DNA of 64,000 nt from Neocallimastix lanati (nom. inval.) (GCA_016946835.1 JACVTC010000137.1:16001-80000); one strand, 5' to 3'; positions 25,590 to 38,764 are shown, counted from the stretch's first letter. The notes: generated from the letters alone by a model not told the origin. Translations and numbers: made by a program.

Positions 25590-27525
25590 ATATATTTTAT
25601 TTTTATTTCATATGTTTTAATAATGGAAAAATTTCATAATCTAAATTGTAATTTAAATTATTAAATAAATATAAATATACCATATTTTAATTTGTTAAAT
25701 ATTTTAGTATATATTAATATATATATTTAAATAATTCACATATTATTAAAACTAAAAGAAAAATAAATGTTTTTTTATGTTTATCGTGTATATATATACA
25801 TATTTTATATCTAATAGATCTTTAATTAATAACAAATACCTTGGAAATACTTTGTTGAAAAAACTATTTTAATAATAAAAAATAGAAAATTAATAATGAA
25901 TTAAGTATTATTATTATTTTTTTTTTAAAGTTAATCTAAAAAAAAAAAAAAAAAAAATTTAAAATAATGATAATAAATTATTATAATTAAATTAATTATA
26001 ATAATTAAATTTTATTATTACAATAAGAAATATATTAAAAAATAATAGATTAATATGGAATTACAAATTAATTTATATATGTATATATATACATATTTCA
26101 TAATATACATATTTTATGATATATTTTATAATATATGATATATTTATTTTATGATATATAAATATTAAAAAAAATATGAGATATAAATTTTTTTTAAATT
26201 AAATTTAATATTTCGTACTATAATTATAATAAATATAAAAAAATTAAAAATGATTTTTAATAGTATCCAATTTATATTTTTATTATAATTATTTTTATTA
26301 TTTAATATATTTTCTTGGTTTTTTTATTTCATTTTTTCTTTTAATGCTGTCATAACTAATATATTAATTATGGAAAAAAGTATATACAAAGAAAAAAAAA
26401 TACTCCAAAAATAATTATTGTTTGTAATATATTATAGAAAATCAAATTAATAGTTTTTGTAAATAATAAAAATATAACTCTCAAACAAACATAAAATATA
26501 TATTTATATAGATATAGGTATAAATATAAATTTTATTAATTTATTAGAAAATATTTATTACTGTAATATATATTATAAGAAATATAATTTTATATTCTTA
26601 TTTTAATTTTTTTTTGTAAATAATAAACCTAAAAATAATTTAAAAAAAAATAATTCATAATGAAATACACAAGTATTTTTAGTATTCTTTCTTTACTTAT
26701 TGTAAGTATCAATTCTTATCCCCTTGAAGGAAACCAAGATGGTCCAACTAATGCTCAAGAAGGTGAATTAGCCGATGCTCCAGCTGGTGGTAATATAGGA
26801 GCAGATGGATTTTCAGGTGGTGGATTCCCAGGAGGTTCTCAAGGTCGTGATACTGGAGCAGGTGGATTCCAAGGATTCCAAGGAGGTGCTCAAGGAGGCG
26901 ATAAAGGAGCAGGTGGTTTCCCAGGATTCCAAGGTGGTGCTCAAGGTGGTGATATGGGAGCAGGTGGATTCCCAGGATTCCAAGGAGGTGCTCAAGGAGG
27001 CGATAAAGGAGCAGGTGGTTTCCCAGGATTCCAAGGTGGTGCTCAAGGTGGTGATATGGGAGCAGGTGGTTTCCAGGGTGGTGCTCAAGGAGGTGATTCT
27101 GGAGCAAGTGATTTCTCAGGATTCCAAGGTGGTGCTCAAGGTGGTGATTCTGGAGAAATAAAAATTTAATAATTATATCATTTTTTGTAAATTATTATAA
27201 TTTTCAATTTGATATATATTATTTTATTAATAATAAACTTTAAATAAAATTTTCTGATTTTTTAATATTTATTTATTTTTATTTTTAATAAAATTTTTTA
27301 AATAATAAAAAATATATATAATTAAAATAAAAAGATATCGTTAAATAATTATTAATATTTTTAATTATATTAATTTTCATTTTATATGATATAGAAAGTA
27401 TTTTACATTTAATTAAAAATAAAAAGATTAAGAATTTATGAGATATTTGATTTTTAATATGTAATAATATAAAAATAAATTTTAATATTTCAAATAATAC
27501 TTCCAATTATTTAAGTTAATTATGA
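25590..27525. other. Unit 3-specific insert carrying a small secreted-protein gene
   Basis: This stretch of about 1.9 kb takes the place of about 550 bases of unit 1 (roughly 11990-12540); homology resumes at AAATTATATATTAAAAATAT near 27520. No terminal repeats or target duplication were seen, so it may be the ancestral state, an insertion or a gene-conversion tract. The sequence outside the gene is plain AT-rich DNA. Confidence 0.55.
26660..27169 (+). CDS. Small secreted Gly/Gln-rich repeat protein
   Basis: 169 residues. A signal peptide (MKYTSIFSILSLLIVSINS) is followed by a short acidic segment and then about six repeats of a 17-residue unit of the form GGFPGFQGGAQGGD(K/M/S)GA, with one shortened copy. 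The coding 51-base repeats are close to identical in alternate units (K type and M type), which points to recent block duplication of a two-unit module. The frame ends abruptly with SGEIKI, unlike the repeats, so the original C-terminus may have been lost. There are no Cys residues. Composition suggests an extracellular matrix or wall-associated structural peptide; no family was recognised. Base composition is far less AT-rich than its flanks. Confidence 0.7.
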   Translation: MKYTSIFSILSLLIVSINSYPLEGNQDGPTNAQEGELADAPAGGNIGADGFSGGGFPGGSQGRDTGAGGFQGFQGGAQGGDKGAGGFPGFQGGAQGGDMGAGGFPGFQGGAQGGDKGAGGFPGFQGGAQGGDMGAGGFQGGAQGGDSGASDFSGFQGGAQGGDSGEIKI

Positions 27526-27986
27526 AATTATATATTAAAAATATATTAATAATTTAAAACTTTGTTCTTTAATAATTATAATAAAAATAACAAGTATTTT
27601 GTTTATTTGAAGAAGAGAAGAAAAGTAAACAAAAGAAAAGAAAGAGGTATTTAATAATGAAATATTAATATTAATAAATAAAATATATAAAATTAACTAG
27701 TATAATTATTAATATGTTTTTATTAATTATTAGTGTTATTTATAAAATTATTTTATTTTTATTTTTAGTTTACGTTAAATATATTAAAAACTATTATTTA
27801 TATTTAAAGGGTAAATATAAATAATAAAGGTCACTTTACAAATACTTTAACAAGTAATAAAGTAGTTTCGTTTGTATAAATTTTTCTTTAAACTAATATG
27901 TTCAGAGAGAAATTTATCAATAATAATAAATTAAATTTTAATAATTCTCAAGATTATATTAATTCAAGGAATTAAATATTTTAAAT

Positions 27987-28026
<40 letters not shown>

Positions 28027-28424
28027 AAATTCTTAGTTTTTCATTATATTTTGAATTTTTTTTTATTTCCTGTGTGTATCACTCTTTATCCCCTCAAGGT
28101 ATGGGAATGTTAAGGTAGTCATAAATACTTTTGTATGTCTTCGTATTAGCCAAGTATTGTCCCTGCTTGGACGATCTTACTGAGTGTTCAGAGCATTGAT
28201 GTTCTTTTCCAATAAATAAAATTTAACACTTGTTTGATATTGAAATATAATAGTTAATAAAAAAAAATTTTTTTTTTTTGTATATTCTGTTATCAAAGTT
28301 CCAATTAATATTTAATTTTTTTCACATAGTTACTTCAACTTGTTCATCATTCTATGGAATTTTTTTTATATAGAATTTATTACAATACATTAAAAATTAC
28401 ATTAAAAAATACATATATATTATA
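27526..28424. other. Spacer of unit 3, right part
   Basis: Rejoins the common spacer (ATTCAAGGAATTAAATATTTT, poly-A near 27990-28023). It contains the third island and leads into the satellite. No gene seen. Confidence 0.5.
28070..28245. other. Conserved less AT-rich island, copy 3
   Basis: Virtually identical to copy 2, with single changes such as GCCAAGTATTG for GCCAAATATTG. Confidence 0.5.
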
Positions 28425-28680
28425 TTTTATATTTTAATACTTTATATTTTAAATATTATATTTCTATATTTTATATTTTATATTTATATTTTATATTTTA
28501 TATTTTATATTTTATATTTTATATTTTATATTTTATATTTTATATTTTATATTTTATATTTTATATTTTATATTTTATATTTTATATTTAATATTTCTAT
28601 ATTTTATATTTATATTTAATATTTTTATATTTTTATATTTTATTATTTTATATTTTATATTTTATATTTTTAATATTATA
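28425..28680. repeat. (ATATTTT)n satellite, junction of units 3 and 4
   Basis: Homogeneous tract of the same 7-base repeat with a few variants at its right end. Confidence 0.85.
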
Positions 28681-29041
28681 AAATTTTATTTAATAAATTA
28701 AATAAAATATTATATTTATTAAAATATTCTTTTTTTTTTTTTTTTTTTTTAATATAAATATCAAATATATTTAAAAAATAAATTAAATTTCTAATTTATT
28801 TCTTGGATAATACTATTTATTGGTTTTAATATTATTATACTAAGATAATTTCTTGTTATGTTTTTCATTTTTATATAGTTTTTAATTATTCATAAAAAAT
28901 TTTTAATATATAAAGTTTTTTTTATAGTAATATAAAATATTAATTTCTATTTTTTTTTTTTTTTTAATTTGAATATTATTATTATTATTATTTTTTATTT
29001 TTTTATTGAAAATATTAAAATATTGTTTAAAAAATTTAAAG

Positions 29042-29049
29042 TATAAAAG
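29042..29049 (+). promoter_or_regulatory. TATA-like box of array copy 4
   Basis: TATAAAAG, 261 bases before the start codon. The extra distance comes from a local tandem duplication of about 52 bases (AAATTGAAAATAATTTATTTTT region) just upstream of the gene. Confidence 0.45.
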
Positions 29050-29302
29050 ATAAAGATTTTTCTCTTTAGTTCAATTTTTTTTTTTCAAGTTATTTGTATT
29101 ATATTTGTAAATATATTCAAAAGAATCATCTTGTGTATATTATATAATAGTTTCATTATAAAATAAAAATATAAAAAAAATATTTGAAAATAATTTATTT
29201 TTTATTTTTTTTATTAAATTTTTTTTTTTTAAATTGAAAATAATTTATTTTTTATTTTTTTTATTAATTTTTTTTTTTTTAAAATTGAAATTTTAACTCA
29301 AT

Positions 29303-30612
29303 ATGATGTATCGTAAATTGTTTATAAATTTATTTATAATTTCGTTAATATCATTAAGTTTCGTTAGAGCTGATGATGAAATATCATCAACTGAAGAAAT
29401 TATTTTAACTCCTGGCCCAATTACTGGTGAATATAAAAATAAAGATTTGGATGCTTCATATGATGAATCTTCTAGTGTTATGATTTCTTGTTCTGGTACT
29501 TCTTGTACTACAAGTAATGGTAGTGAAGGTATTTCTATTAATGAAGGAAATGTAACTATTTCTGCCGCTGGTACTTACGTTCTTCAAGGCGATTTACAAG
29601 GTCAAGTTTATATTTCAGCTACAGAAGATGATTTTGTTCATCTTATCTTAAATAATATGTCAATTACAAGCAATAATGGACCTGCACTTTTTGAAGTTGA
29701 ATGTGATAAATTAGTCATTACAATGGTTGGAGAAAATTCGCTTACAGATTCTACTAATTATACGGTTGATGAAGATGAAGAACCTGATGGTTGTCTTTTT
29801 GCTAAAAGTGATCTTTCTTTCAATGGTGAAGGTACCCTCACCGTTACCGGTAATTATAGTGAAGGTATTCGATGCAAGAAAGATTTGAAATTAGTTTCAG
29901 GAACGATTAATGTTTTTTCTAAAGAAAAAGGAATCAAAGCAAAGAATTCTGTTAGTATCAAAGAAGCAGTTGTTAATGTTGAATCCGGAGATACAGCTAT
30001 TAAAGCATGTAAAGATACTGATCCAGAAAAAGGATTTGTTGTCATTGATGGTGGTAGAATTGTAGTTAAGTCAGGAAAAGATGGTATTCATGCGGAAACA
30101 CATCTTACAATTAATGGAGGATATATTGATGTTAGTGAAAGTGAAGAAGGACTTGAAGGACAAATGATTGATATTCAAGGAGGAGAAATTCATATTAATG
30201 CTAATGATGATGGAATTAATGCATCTAAAATTGGAGCCACTAATGATGAATTTGGACCAGGAGGAATGGGAGGACCAGGAAGTATGGGAGGACCAGGAAG
30301 AATGAATGAATCCACTGAAACAATGAACCCCGAATCAGGAAATATGGGAAATAGTCCATCTCAACAACCTGACACTACCATACTTCCAAATAATCCATCA
30401 GAACAAATTGAAAATACAGTTATTGATAATAATGAAGAAGGCACAACTCAATCTACTACGATTTCTTCAGATTCAGTTGAAACTTCCACTACAATTCCAT
30501 CGACCACAATTGCCACTAAAACTATTCCAAGTAATATTAATGAAATTAATTCTGGAAATGGACAAAATAATCAAGGAATTTCAACTAAAAATGTAATTCC
30601 AATTATCAATTC

Positions 30613-30643
<31 letters not shown>

Positions 30644-32290
30644 TCATTCGGTCAAAATAACAATTCTTTCGGTCGAAACAACAATTCCTTTGGACAACAA
30701 AACAACAATAATAACAACAACAATCCATTCGATCAAAATAACAACAATAATAACAACAACAATCCATTTGGTCAAAATAACAACAATAATAACAACAACA
30801 ATCCATTCGGTCATAATAACAACAATAATAACAACAATAATCCATTCGGTCAAAATAACAACAATAATAACAATAGTAATCCATTCGGTCAAAATAACAA
30901 TAATAATAATAACAACAATCCATTCGGTCAAAATAACAACAATAATAACAACAACAATCCATTCGGTCAAAATAACAATTCCTTTGGACAACAAAATAAC
31001 AATAATAATAACAACAATCCATTTGGCCAAAATAACAACTCTTTTGGTCAAAATAACAATTCCTTTGGTAAAAATGATAACTTTATTGGTCAACAACTTA
31101 ATAAGATTACTACTACTAAAACAATTCCAAATGCTATTCCAACTGGTAATGCTGTTCGAGTATCAAACAATAATACTCAAAAGAGTAACCCTGGTGAAAA
31201 AATAAATCAACCAATTAATCAACCAATTAATCAACCAATTAAACAACCAATTAATCCATCAATTCAACAACCACAACATCAAGGAAACAATTATAATTCT
31301 AATAATAAGATTAATTCTAATAAAGGTCATATTACTAAAACCGTTTATAAAACTGTCACTGCCACAAGAAAGAATATAATTCCTACTTTACCAGTAAATG
31401 GAGACAAATTTGGAAATAATAATTATCCAAATAATAATTATCAAAATAATAATTATCAAAATAATAATAATAATAAGAATAATAATAATTATTATTCTCA
31501 AAACAGAAATAGTAATGGTCGCGTTGTAAAGAGAGGAAATACAGCAAATGATGAACAGGTTTATATTAAGATCACTGGAGGAAAAGTTTACGTAAAGGTT
31601 GATGGTGGTGATGTCGATGGTATTGACTCTAACGGTTCTCTTTATATTGGAGGAAAATCAGAAGTTTACGTTAGTAATGGATCAGGTGATATTTATGGTA
31701 ATATGGCCTCTTTGGATGCTGAAGGCTCTAACGTTATTGATAATGGAGCAACAGTTATTGTTACAGCCTCAGGTATGAATAATGGAGGAATGGGAGGTGG
31801 ACCAGCAAGACAAAGTCAAGGAGGACCAAATAATAATCAAATGAATATGGATGATCAAACGAATCAAACGACTCAAAATAATCAATTTAATCCAAGTGAA
31901 ATTCTAGAAATTCCTAATAATAGTACTCAACCACCACAATTTGAAGGATTTAAACAAAACTTCAACCAGACTGAATTTGGTGGTCCAATGGAAGGAGAAA
32001 TGAGAAGTCATGGTGGCATGGGTGGTGGACCAGGTGGACAAAGTGGACCAGGTGGTATGGAATCAGGATCCATTAAACAAGCAAATATTCAAATGACAGT
32101 TAATTTACAAGAAGCTGGTTCTGAAATTACAGTAACGGATAGTGAAGGTAATATTATTATTTCTCATCAACCTGAAACCTCCTATTCTAAGATTCTTATT
32201 TCCTCTCCAAAACTCGTTGAAGGAGCTACCTACACTGTTGTAGCCGGAACTGAAACTCAAACTGCTACTGCATCTGTTGATTCTTCTTAA
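29303..32290 (+). CDS. Secreted Cthe_2159-type polysaccharide-binding beta-helix protein with Asn-rich linker, copy 4
   Basis: 995 residues, open throughout, with the same signal peptide and N-terminal beta-helix as copies 1 and 2. The linker differs from copies 1 and 2. It has regular nine-Asn NPFGQ blocks including NPFDQ and NPFGH variants, and QPIKQPINPSIQQPQHQG once instead of three QPVQQPQHQG repeats, then GHITKTVYKTVTAT; all of this is shared with copy 3. The dibasic KR is at 743-744. The C-terminal segment FNPSEILEIPNN matches copy 2. Unique changes include GGKSEVYVS for GGESEVYVS and GGQSGPGG for GGQGGPGG. KEAVVNVES groups it with copy 3. Confidence 0.9.
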
Positions 32291-32999
32291 ATTATTATTA
32301 TAAAAATATATATGTATATAACTCAATAATAAATATACGTCCTAATAAAAATTATTTATAATTTAATATTCATATATCATTTTATTAATTAATGTAAAAA
32401 AAAAAAAAAAATTTTTTTTTAGTAGTTTATATAATTAATAACTATCTATTCATATTAAGAAATATTTAATAGATTTTTTATTTTGTTTTATTTTTTTTTA
32501 AGTTAATTGATAACTATATTATCTATATTATTTATCATATTAATAAAAATATTTATACATTCAAAAATATTTAATAGTTTTAATAATTAAAAACTATAAT
32601 AAAAATGTAATTTTAATTAAAAAATAAAAAAAAAAAATAAAAAAAGTAAAAAAATAAAAAAAAAAATAAAGATAAAAAGTTTTTATCTGAACCAATATAA
32701 TGCCATAATGAGAAAAAAATAAATAAAGATAAAAATTTTTATTATTAAAACTTATATAATGCCATAATGACTAAAAAATGAATAATTCATATCTTTATTA
32801 TAGAAAAGTTCATATTTTAATATATTTTGAAGAAATATAAAAAAAAATTTTATAAAAATTTATGTCTACTTAGATATATCAAAGTATATATCAAAAGTAA
32901 AATGGTCTAATTTGTTCAAAAAAAAAATAATAATAAAATAAAAAAAAAAAATAATAATAATGGATTTTAGCAATCAATATAATAATTGATTATATATTT

Positions 33000-33720
33000 T
33001 TTCCTAAATAAACTAAAATAAAGTTAGTATTACAACTAATGACCAAATCTGGAAGTAGTTTATAAGTTTTGAGGATTGGCAAGTTTCTTAATAGATTCAA
33101 AGTTAAGATTATTAAATTCACCTTCATTTTAAGGTTTAGAGTGGCAATATTTTAAAGAAAAAAAAAAAGTACCAATTTCATTAGTATTATTTTAAATTTT
33201 AATTTAATACGACTTAAAAAAAAACCTAAATATGCTAATGAATTTAATGAATTTAATGAATTTAATTTACCTAAATAATCTTTCATTATCTTGAAAATAC
33301 TAATACTTTTACCAACTACACCATGTAATGGAATTACGAATTGTTTTAACCGAAAACCTTTCTTTTTTTTTTTTTTTTTTTTTGTGCAAATTAAAGTTTG
33401 ATAACCATATGAACAAGATTTAATATTAGTAATAAATGAATTACTCTTTTATATATATATATATATATATATTCAAAGTTGTTATTATAGATATTATTAT
33501 ATTATGAAAATGATGAAAAAAGTTTTGCTATTATTAAGCAATATTATCTCCAATAGAATGTTCTACAATAATAATATAAATATTTAATTCTAATTCTTTT
33601 ATACCATTACTGTATGAATTTTTATAAGATTTTAAATTCATTAATAAAATTATTTTCAAAATAATATACATGAATTAATAGTGTGATATTATTACTATTA
33701 TTATTAACACTAAATACTAA
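33000..33720 (-). pseudogene. Possible decayed gene on the minus strand
   Basis: Several minus-strand stretches look like eroded coding DNA rather than plain spacer: about 33245-33360 (contains KQFVIPLHGVVGKSI and IMKDYLGKLN), about 33040-33130 (FNNLNFESIKKLANPQN) and about 33545-33640 (NGIKELELNIYIIIVEHS). They are in different frames and separated by A/T runs. No family was recognised, and no complete exon structure could be built. Confidence 0.3.
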
Positions 33721-33884
33721 AAAATAATAGCAATAATAATAATAATAATAATAATAAATTAATTTATAATAATTTTCAATTTTTATTAATTCAAGGAATT
33801 AAATATTTTAAATAATTAAAAAAAAAAAAAAAAAAAAAAAAATTAAATTCTTAGTTTTTCATTATATCTTGAATTTTTTTTTTT

Positions 33885-34065
33885 ATTCCTGTGTGTATTG
33901 CCCTTTATCCCTCCCCTCTCCCCTCAAGGTATGAGAATATATTAAGGTAATCATAAATACTTTGGTGTGTCTTCTTCGTATTAGCCAGATATTGTTCCTG
34001 CTTGGACGACCTTACTTAGTGTTCAAAGCATTGACGTTCTTTTCCAATAAATAAAATTTAACACT
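33885..34065. other. Conserved less AT-rich island, copy 4
   Basis: The most diverged of the four. In the right half, six substitutions separate it from copies 1 and 2; four fall on the third codon position of the plus-strand reading PNIVPAW...QSIDVLFQ and are silent. The left half has an insertion (CTCCCCTCTCCCCTC) and the presumed intron has changed more. Confidence 0.5.
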
Positions 34066-34260
34066 CGTTTGATATTGAAATATAATAATTAAAAAAATTT
34101 TTTTATGTATAATCTGTTACCAAAGGTCCAATTAATATTTAATTTTTTTCACATAGATACTTCAACTTCTTCATTCTAATGGAATTTTTTTTTTTTTTTT
34201 TTAATAGAATTATTACAATATCGTATAAATTAAATTAAATATATATATATATATATATAT

Positions 34261-35480
34261 TTTATATATTTTATATTTTATAATTTTATAATATATATTA
34301 TTTTTATATATAATCATTTATATATATCATTTAGTAATTAATTTCTTCATATGTAATATTCTACTATTTATATATTTATTATATATTATAATATATATAT
34401 ATATATATATTTCTTTTATTATTGACAATACAATAATTTCTTATGATGTAAACTTTATTTTTTTTTTTTTTTAATTTTAATTTTAATTTTAATTTTTATT
34501 TTAATTTTAAAAAGAAGGTTACACAATGAAAATTTTCCAATGTTTATCTTTTTCTATTTTTTTTTTTTTTTTTATGATATGAACAAAAAAAAAAAAATAG
34601 AATATTTCAAAGATAAAGTTACACATCATAAGAAGAAGAAGAAGAAGATTATGAATAATCAGAAGAAGAATAAGAAGGAGAATAATAAAAATATGAATAA
34701 TAAGAATAGTCAGAATAAAAATATATACGTATATATGTATATATAAAATTTTAAATGTTAAAACAATGCATCATATTATTAAAATATATACAATAATATA
34801 TATACACATATATAAATAACAGTTATATATATTATTAAATAGAATAATTTTAAAGAATTATATATATATATATATATATTATTATTTTTTATTATTTTTT
34901 ATTATTATTTATTATTTATTATTTATTATTTATTATTTATTATTTATTATTTATTATTTATTATTTATTATTTATTATTTATTATTTATTATTTATTATT
35001 CAATTATTTATTATTTTTTACTATTATTTTATGTTTTTAACATTTATTCTATTTTATTTTAACTTTTATTTTTCCATTTAATTTAAATTAATATATCATT
35101 TTTTTTTCCTATATCTGGTTTATAAACTAAATTTTCTAAATTTAAACTTCTATATATTAAAAAAAAGGAATAAACAAAAAAAAAGAAAAAAAAAATTAAA
35201 AAGAAAATGCATTTATTATTATCCTTCCTATTTTTTTTTTTTTTTTTTTTTTGTTCTTTCTAATAGATAGTATGTTCAACTTAAATTATTAATAATTATT
35301 ATAATTATGAAAAAAAAAAAAAAATAATTATTTATTTATTATGTATTAGTAGTAATATAACTTACAAATTTAAATATATATATATATTACTACTACTACT
35401 AAAAAATAACTATTATTTATTATAATATAAAAATAAATATATTATGTTTTTATAACAATAGTTATAATAGAATTTAAATT
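34261..35480. other. AT-rich spacer with simple repeats
   Basis: Includes AT dinucleotide tracts, a Lys-codon-rich AAGAAG stretch (34630-34690) not considered a gene, and an (ATTATTT)n repeat at about 34905-35000. A start resembling a signal peptide (ATGAAAATTTTCCAATG, 34527) runs into poly-T and stops. Confidence 0.5.
34905..35000. repeat. (ATTATTT)n minisatellite
   Basis: About thirteen near-perfect 7-base repeats. Confidence 0.85.
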
Positions 35481-38400
35481 TTAATAATAATTAGATTCTT
35501 CAGCTATTATAGTAGGTTCAATAAATGATTCATCAATTATTAGAGCAGGTTCAAGAGTTGGTTCATCGTTTATGAGAGTAGGTTCAGTGGTTGGTTCATC
35601 GCTTATTAGAGTAGGTTCAATAGTTATTTCATCGTTCATTAAAGTAGATTCAATAGTTTGAGTAGATTCATAAATTTCTGCATTAGAACCCTCTTCAATA
35701 ATTCTTGGACAATTATTATAATAATAATTCCATTTCTTATCTGATTTACTAATGATATTAAAGGATTGATATCTTTCAGCAATAACACATTCTGGAATTT
35801 CTTTATAAGGATTTTCATAGAAGTTTTGACAAAATTCTTCATTAAATAATAAACAATTATAATATACATCATCTGGTAAATCCTCTTCTTCTCCAGGTAT
35901 ACAAACTGTATAATCAAGATTATTTAAACTCTCTTCACATTTATTAATTATTTCGTCTTTACTAAAATTACATAAATAATCATTATATACAAATTTTTCT
36001 TTACTTTCAGCTAATATTGACTTTACTTTATCATCATCATCATCATAAAGTCTTGCCAACCTACAAATATCGATATTTTCAGGTGAAGAAGAATACTTTT
36101 CTTGACATTTTTCAGTTTTAAATGTCTTACAATGTTGAAAAACTTCTTGATTCTTCATTCCCGGAGTGTAGTCAAAAAGACATTCATTGTTCTGTAGTTC
36201 ATTTATACAATTTGAAATGGCTTCTTCTTTTATTTCATCCTCTACCTCTATTTCACAGATAGTCTTATAATTATTTACAGTGTCTTCAAAATTATTTAAT
36301 AATTCCAATTTCTCATATTCTGGGGAATAGGTATTACAAAGTGGAATAAAATAATTTTCAGCTTCATAGAATGATTGACATTTGTCAGATTTGTAAAGAG
36401 AACAATTTCTTCTAAATTCTTCATTTATTGGAGTATTAGTGAAAACGGGGAGACAGTCATCATACTCTTTTATTTTATTAGTACATATTAATTCTTGATT
36501 ATTAAAATATTTATCGCAAAAACTTATAAAAGTATCATGATTCTAGAACCGAAATCAACACAATCATCAGTTCTAAAATTAATACAATCATTTTGTAACT
36601 TCTCAAGTTTGTCTTCACCTAACATATTTAGGTCGATTTCTTTTAAATTTCCTGAATCATCTAATAAAATATCAAAGATATCTCTATCAATTAAACATTT
36701 TCTGTAACTGGATACTTCATCGGTACATTTATTTAAGTATTTTTCATAAATTTCACTATTGCAATATTCAGAATATCTTTTAGATTTCTGCATATATATA
36801 GTATTAATAATTCCAAAATCTTTAAAGCTTCTAGCTATACTGTACATATTATATTTACTATGTCCAAAATCTACATCAAAATTTAATTCATCATAAAAAA
36901 AAAAAAAAAAAACAATCATTTTTTCTATAGTTGATACAGTTTTGCAAATCATTCTCATTTAACTCATTAGATAATTCAAATATACATTCTTTATGTTCTT
37001 CTATTTCCTTTTCACATTCCCTTATGGATTCCTCCTATGTAGTACAGAAACCATAATCCCTTTGACAACCATTTTCAATTAAACATTTCTCTCCTGGATT
37101 ATCAGGGAATAAAGCACATTTACCATCCTTGGTGCAGCATCCCTGTGGACATGAAGCTTTATTTACTGAGTCAACCCCACATTCAATAGCATCATCATCG
37201 GATGAATTAATTATATTTTTACCATTATTAAGGAATCGATTGGGAGTATCGGTTAAATCCAAATTCTCAACTGAGCCTTTAACGGCTAATTCAATTAAAA
37301 CTTTTCTCATGGATTCCGAATCAAATTCATATTCTAGATTTTCAGCCATAATTGAAGAGGCAACACTTACCATCATTGGTGATGTAAAAGATGTTCCTTC
37401 AGCTTCAGTTTCAAGATCTCTACTTGAATCAAATGTAGAAGCAGTAGTGACATGCCCTGGGGCAAATATATCCACACAATCCCCATAATTCGAATAATAT
37501 TCTATGGCATATTCTTTTAAATTAAAATGGCATAAGGCAACACCAACATTAATAGCTTTACGATATCCAGTAAAAGCTCTAAAATCTTTACTGCCCTTAG
37601 GAGCACAACAATCTACACTTTCATTACCAGTAGAAGTGAATATAATAAACCCTTTTTCAACTAATTCAGCAAGTTTATCATCATCCGATTGACGATAAAA
37701 TGTTTTACCACCAAAAGATATATTAATAATCGTTTTATGAGGCTCTGCATTTAATAGAATATAATCAAAAGCTCTTAAGGTACCAATGACAGATAAATCT
37801 GTGGCTATTGCATGAATATTTGCTTTTTTAGCCACTCCATGAATTTTTCCAGCAGCTACTGAAGCAACTTGAATACCATGATATGGATTTTTAAATGAAA
37901 TATCATATGGGTCATATATGCCGAAACGATACTCTTTTTCATAGCAATTTGTTAAATATAAATCAATCTCATCAACAACGGCATCACAAGTAACAATACG
38001 TTCATCTTCCGTACCTTCATATTTATCAAAATCTTCATGATCTGTATTTATACCGGTATCAATTACATAGATATCAATACCTTTTCCTGTACTTACTGGA
38101 TAACGGAATTCATCTTTTTTTTTTTGTAATTACTATGAGATACTACACTTAAATGATTTGGGGAAAAATTGATATGTTGTATATTAATATCAGTTTCATT
38201 ATTTTTCATTTTAACCATTTTATAATCTAAATCTTCCTTTGGAACCCGGTTGACTTTTCATAATTTATAACATTTAATGGCAAACAATTTTGGCTGTCAC
38301 TGGAGAAAGATAGACATTAATAGCATAATAATTTTTAATTGGACAAATATGATTAATTAATTTCGATTTAATTGGAATATATTCAACCTTGGAATTCGTT

Positions 38401-38764
38401 GAATCTTCCAAAGAACGCTTTAAATGATGATTCGTGGGACGAGGATAAAGGAATAAATATTTTTTAGGTTTATCACCACGTTTTCTTAAAGGGTTTGTTT
38501 TCAACTCTTCTAATTTTATATCTTGTTTTCCATTTTCCAAGATATATGATTCTTCATTTTTTTCTATGACATCATAAATATCATTCATTCTGTCATTCAC
38601 TAATTCTTCAATTTTTAATTGAACATCTTGACTTTCATCATCAAAAGGTTTATCTGTTTTTTTTTTCTTAAAATTGAAACAATATAATTAGCATTTTCAG
38701 AGTAAACACCAACGAAATAGTTAAATATTATAACTATTATAAATAAAAAGGAATAATAATCCAT
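35481..38764 (-). pseudogene. Secreted subtilisin-like serine protease (S8) with Cys-rich tail, multiply disrupted
   Basis: Reading leftward from the ATG at 38764: signal peptide (FLFIIVIIFNYFVGVYS), propeptide, S8 catalytic domain (about 38120-37200), a chitin-binding-like Cys cluster (SCPQGCCTKDGKC ... GCQRDYGFC, about 37160-37040), then Cys-rich repeats and a Thr/Glu/Pro-rich tail with five EPTLI-type repeats. The catalytic residues are visible: Asp in VIDTG, His in YHGIQVA, the oxyanion Asn in STGNES and Ser in EGTSFTSP. The reading frame breaks at an A10 run (about 38660), twice at about 38275-38245, at an A11 run (about 38120), at a TAG right after the Cys cluster (about 37035), at an 18-base T/A run (about 36900) and near 36535. 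Each flank continues in another frame with sensible protein. Most breaks are in homopolymers, so sequencing or assembly error is a real alternative to pseudogenisation. Confidence 0.8.

Larger units (their letters stand above)
32291..34260. other. Spacer of unit 4, divergent right end of the array
   Basis: Starts like the other spacers but diverges after about 32920. It keeps a short block near 12370-type sequence (ATAATAATTGATT, AAAATAAAGTTAGTATT), then relic coding DNA, then rejoins the array at ATTCAAGGAATTAAATATTTT (about 33790) through the fourth island. No fifth gene follows. Confidence 0.55.

Noticed and set aside
34540-34746. Lys/Asn-rich 68-residue open frame
   Set aside because: Made of AAG/AAT simple repeats after a poly-T run; no domain or credible start context.
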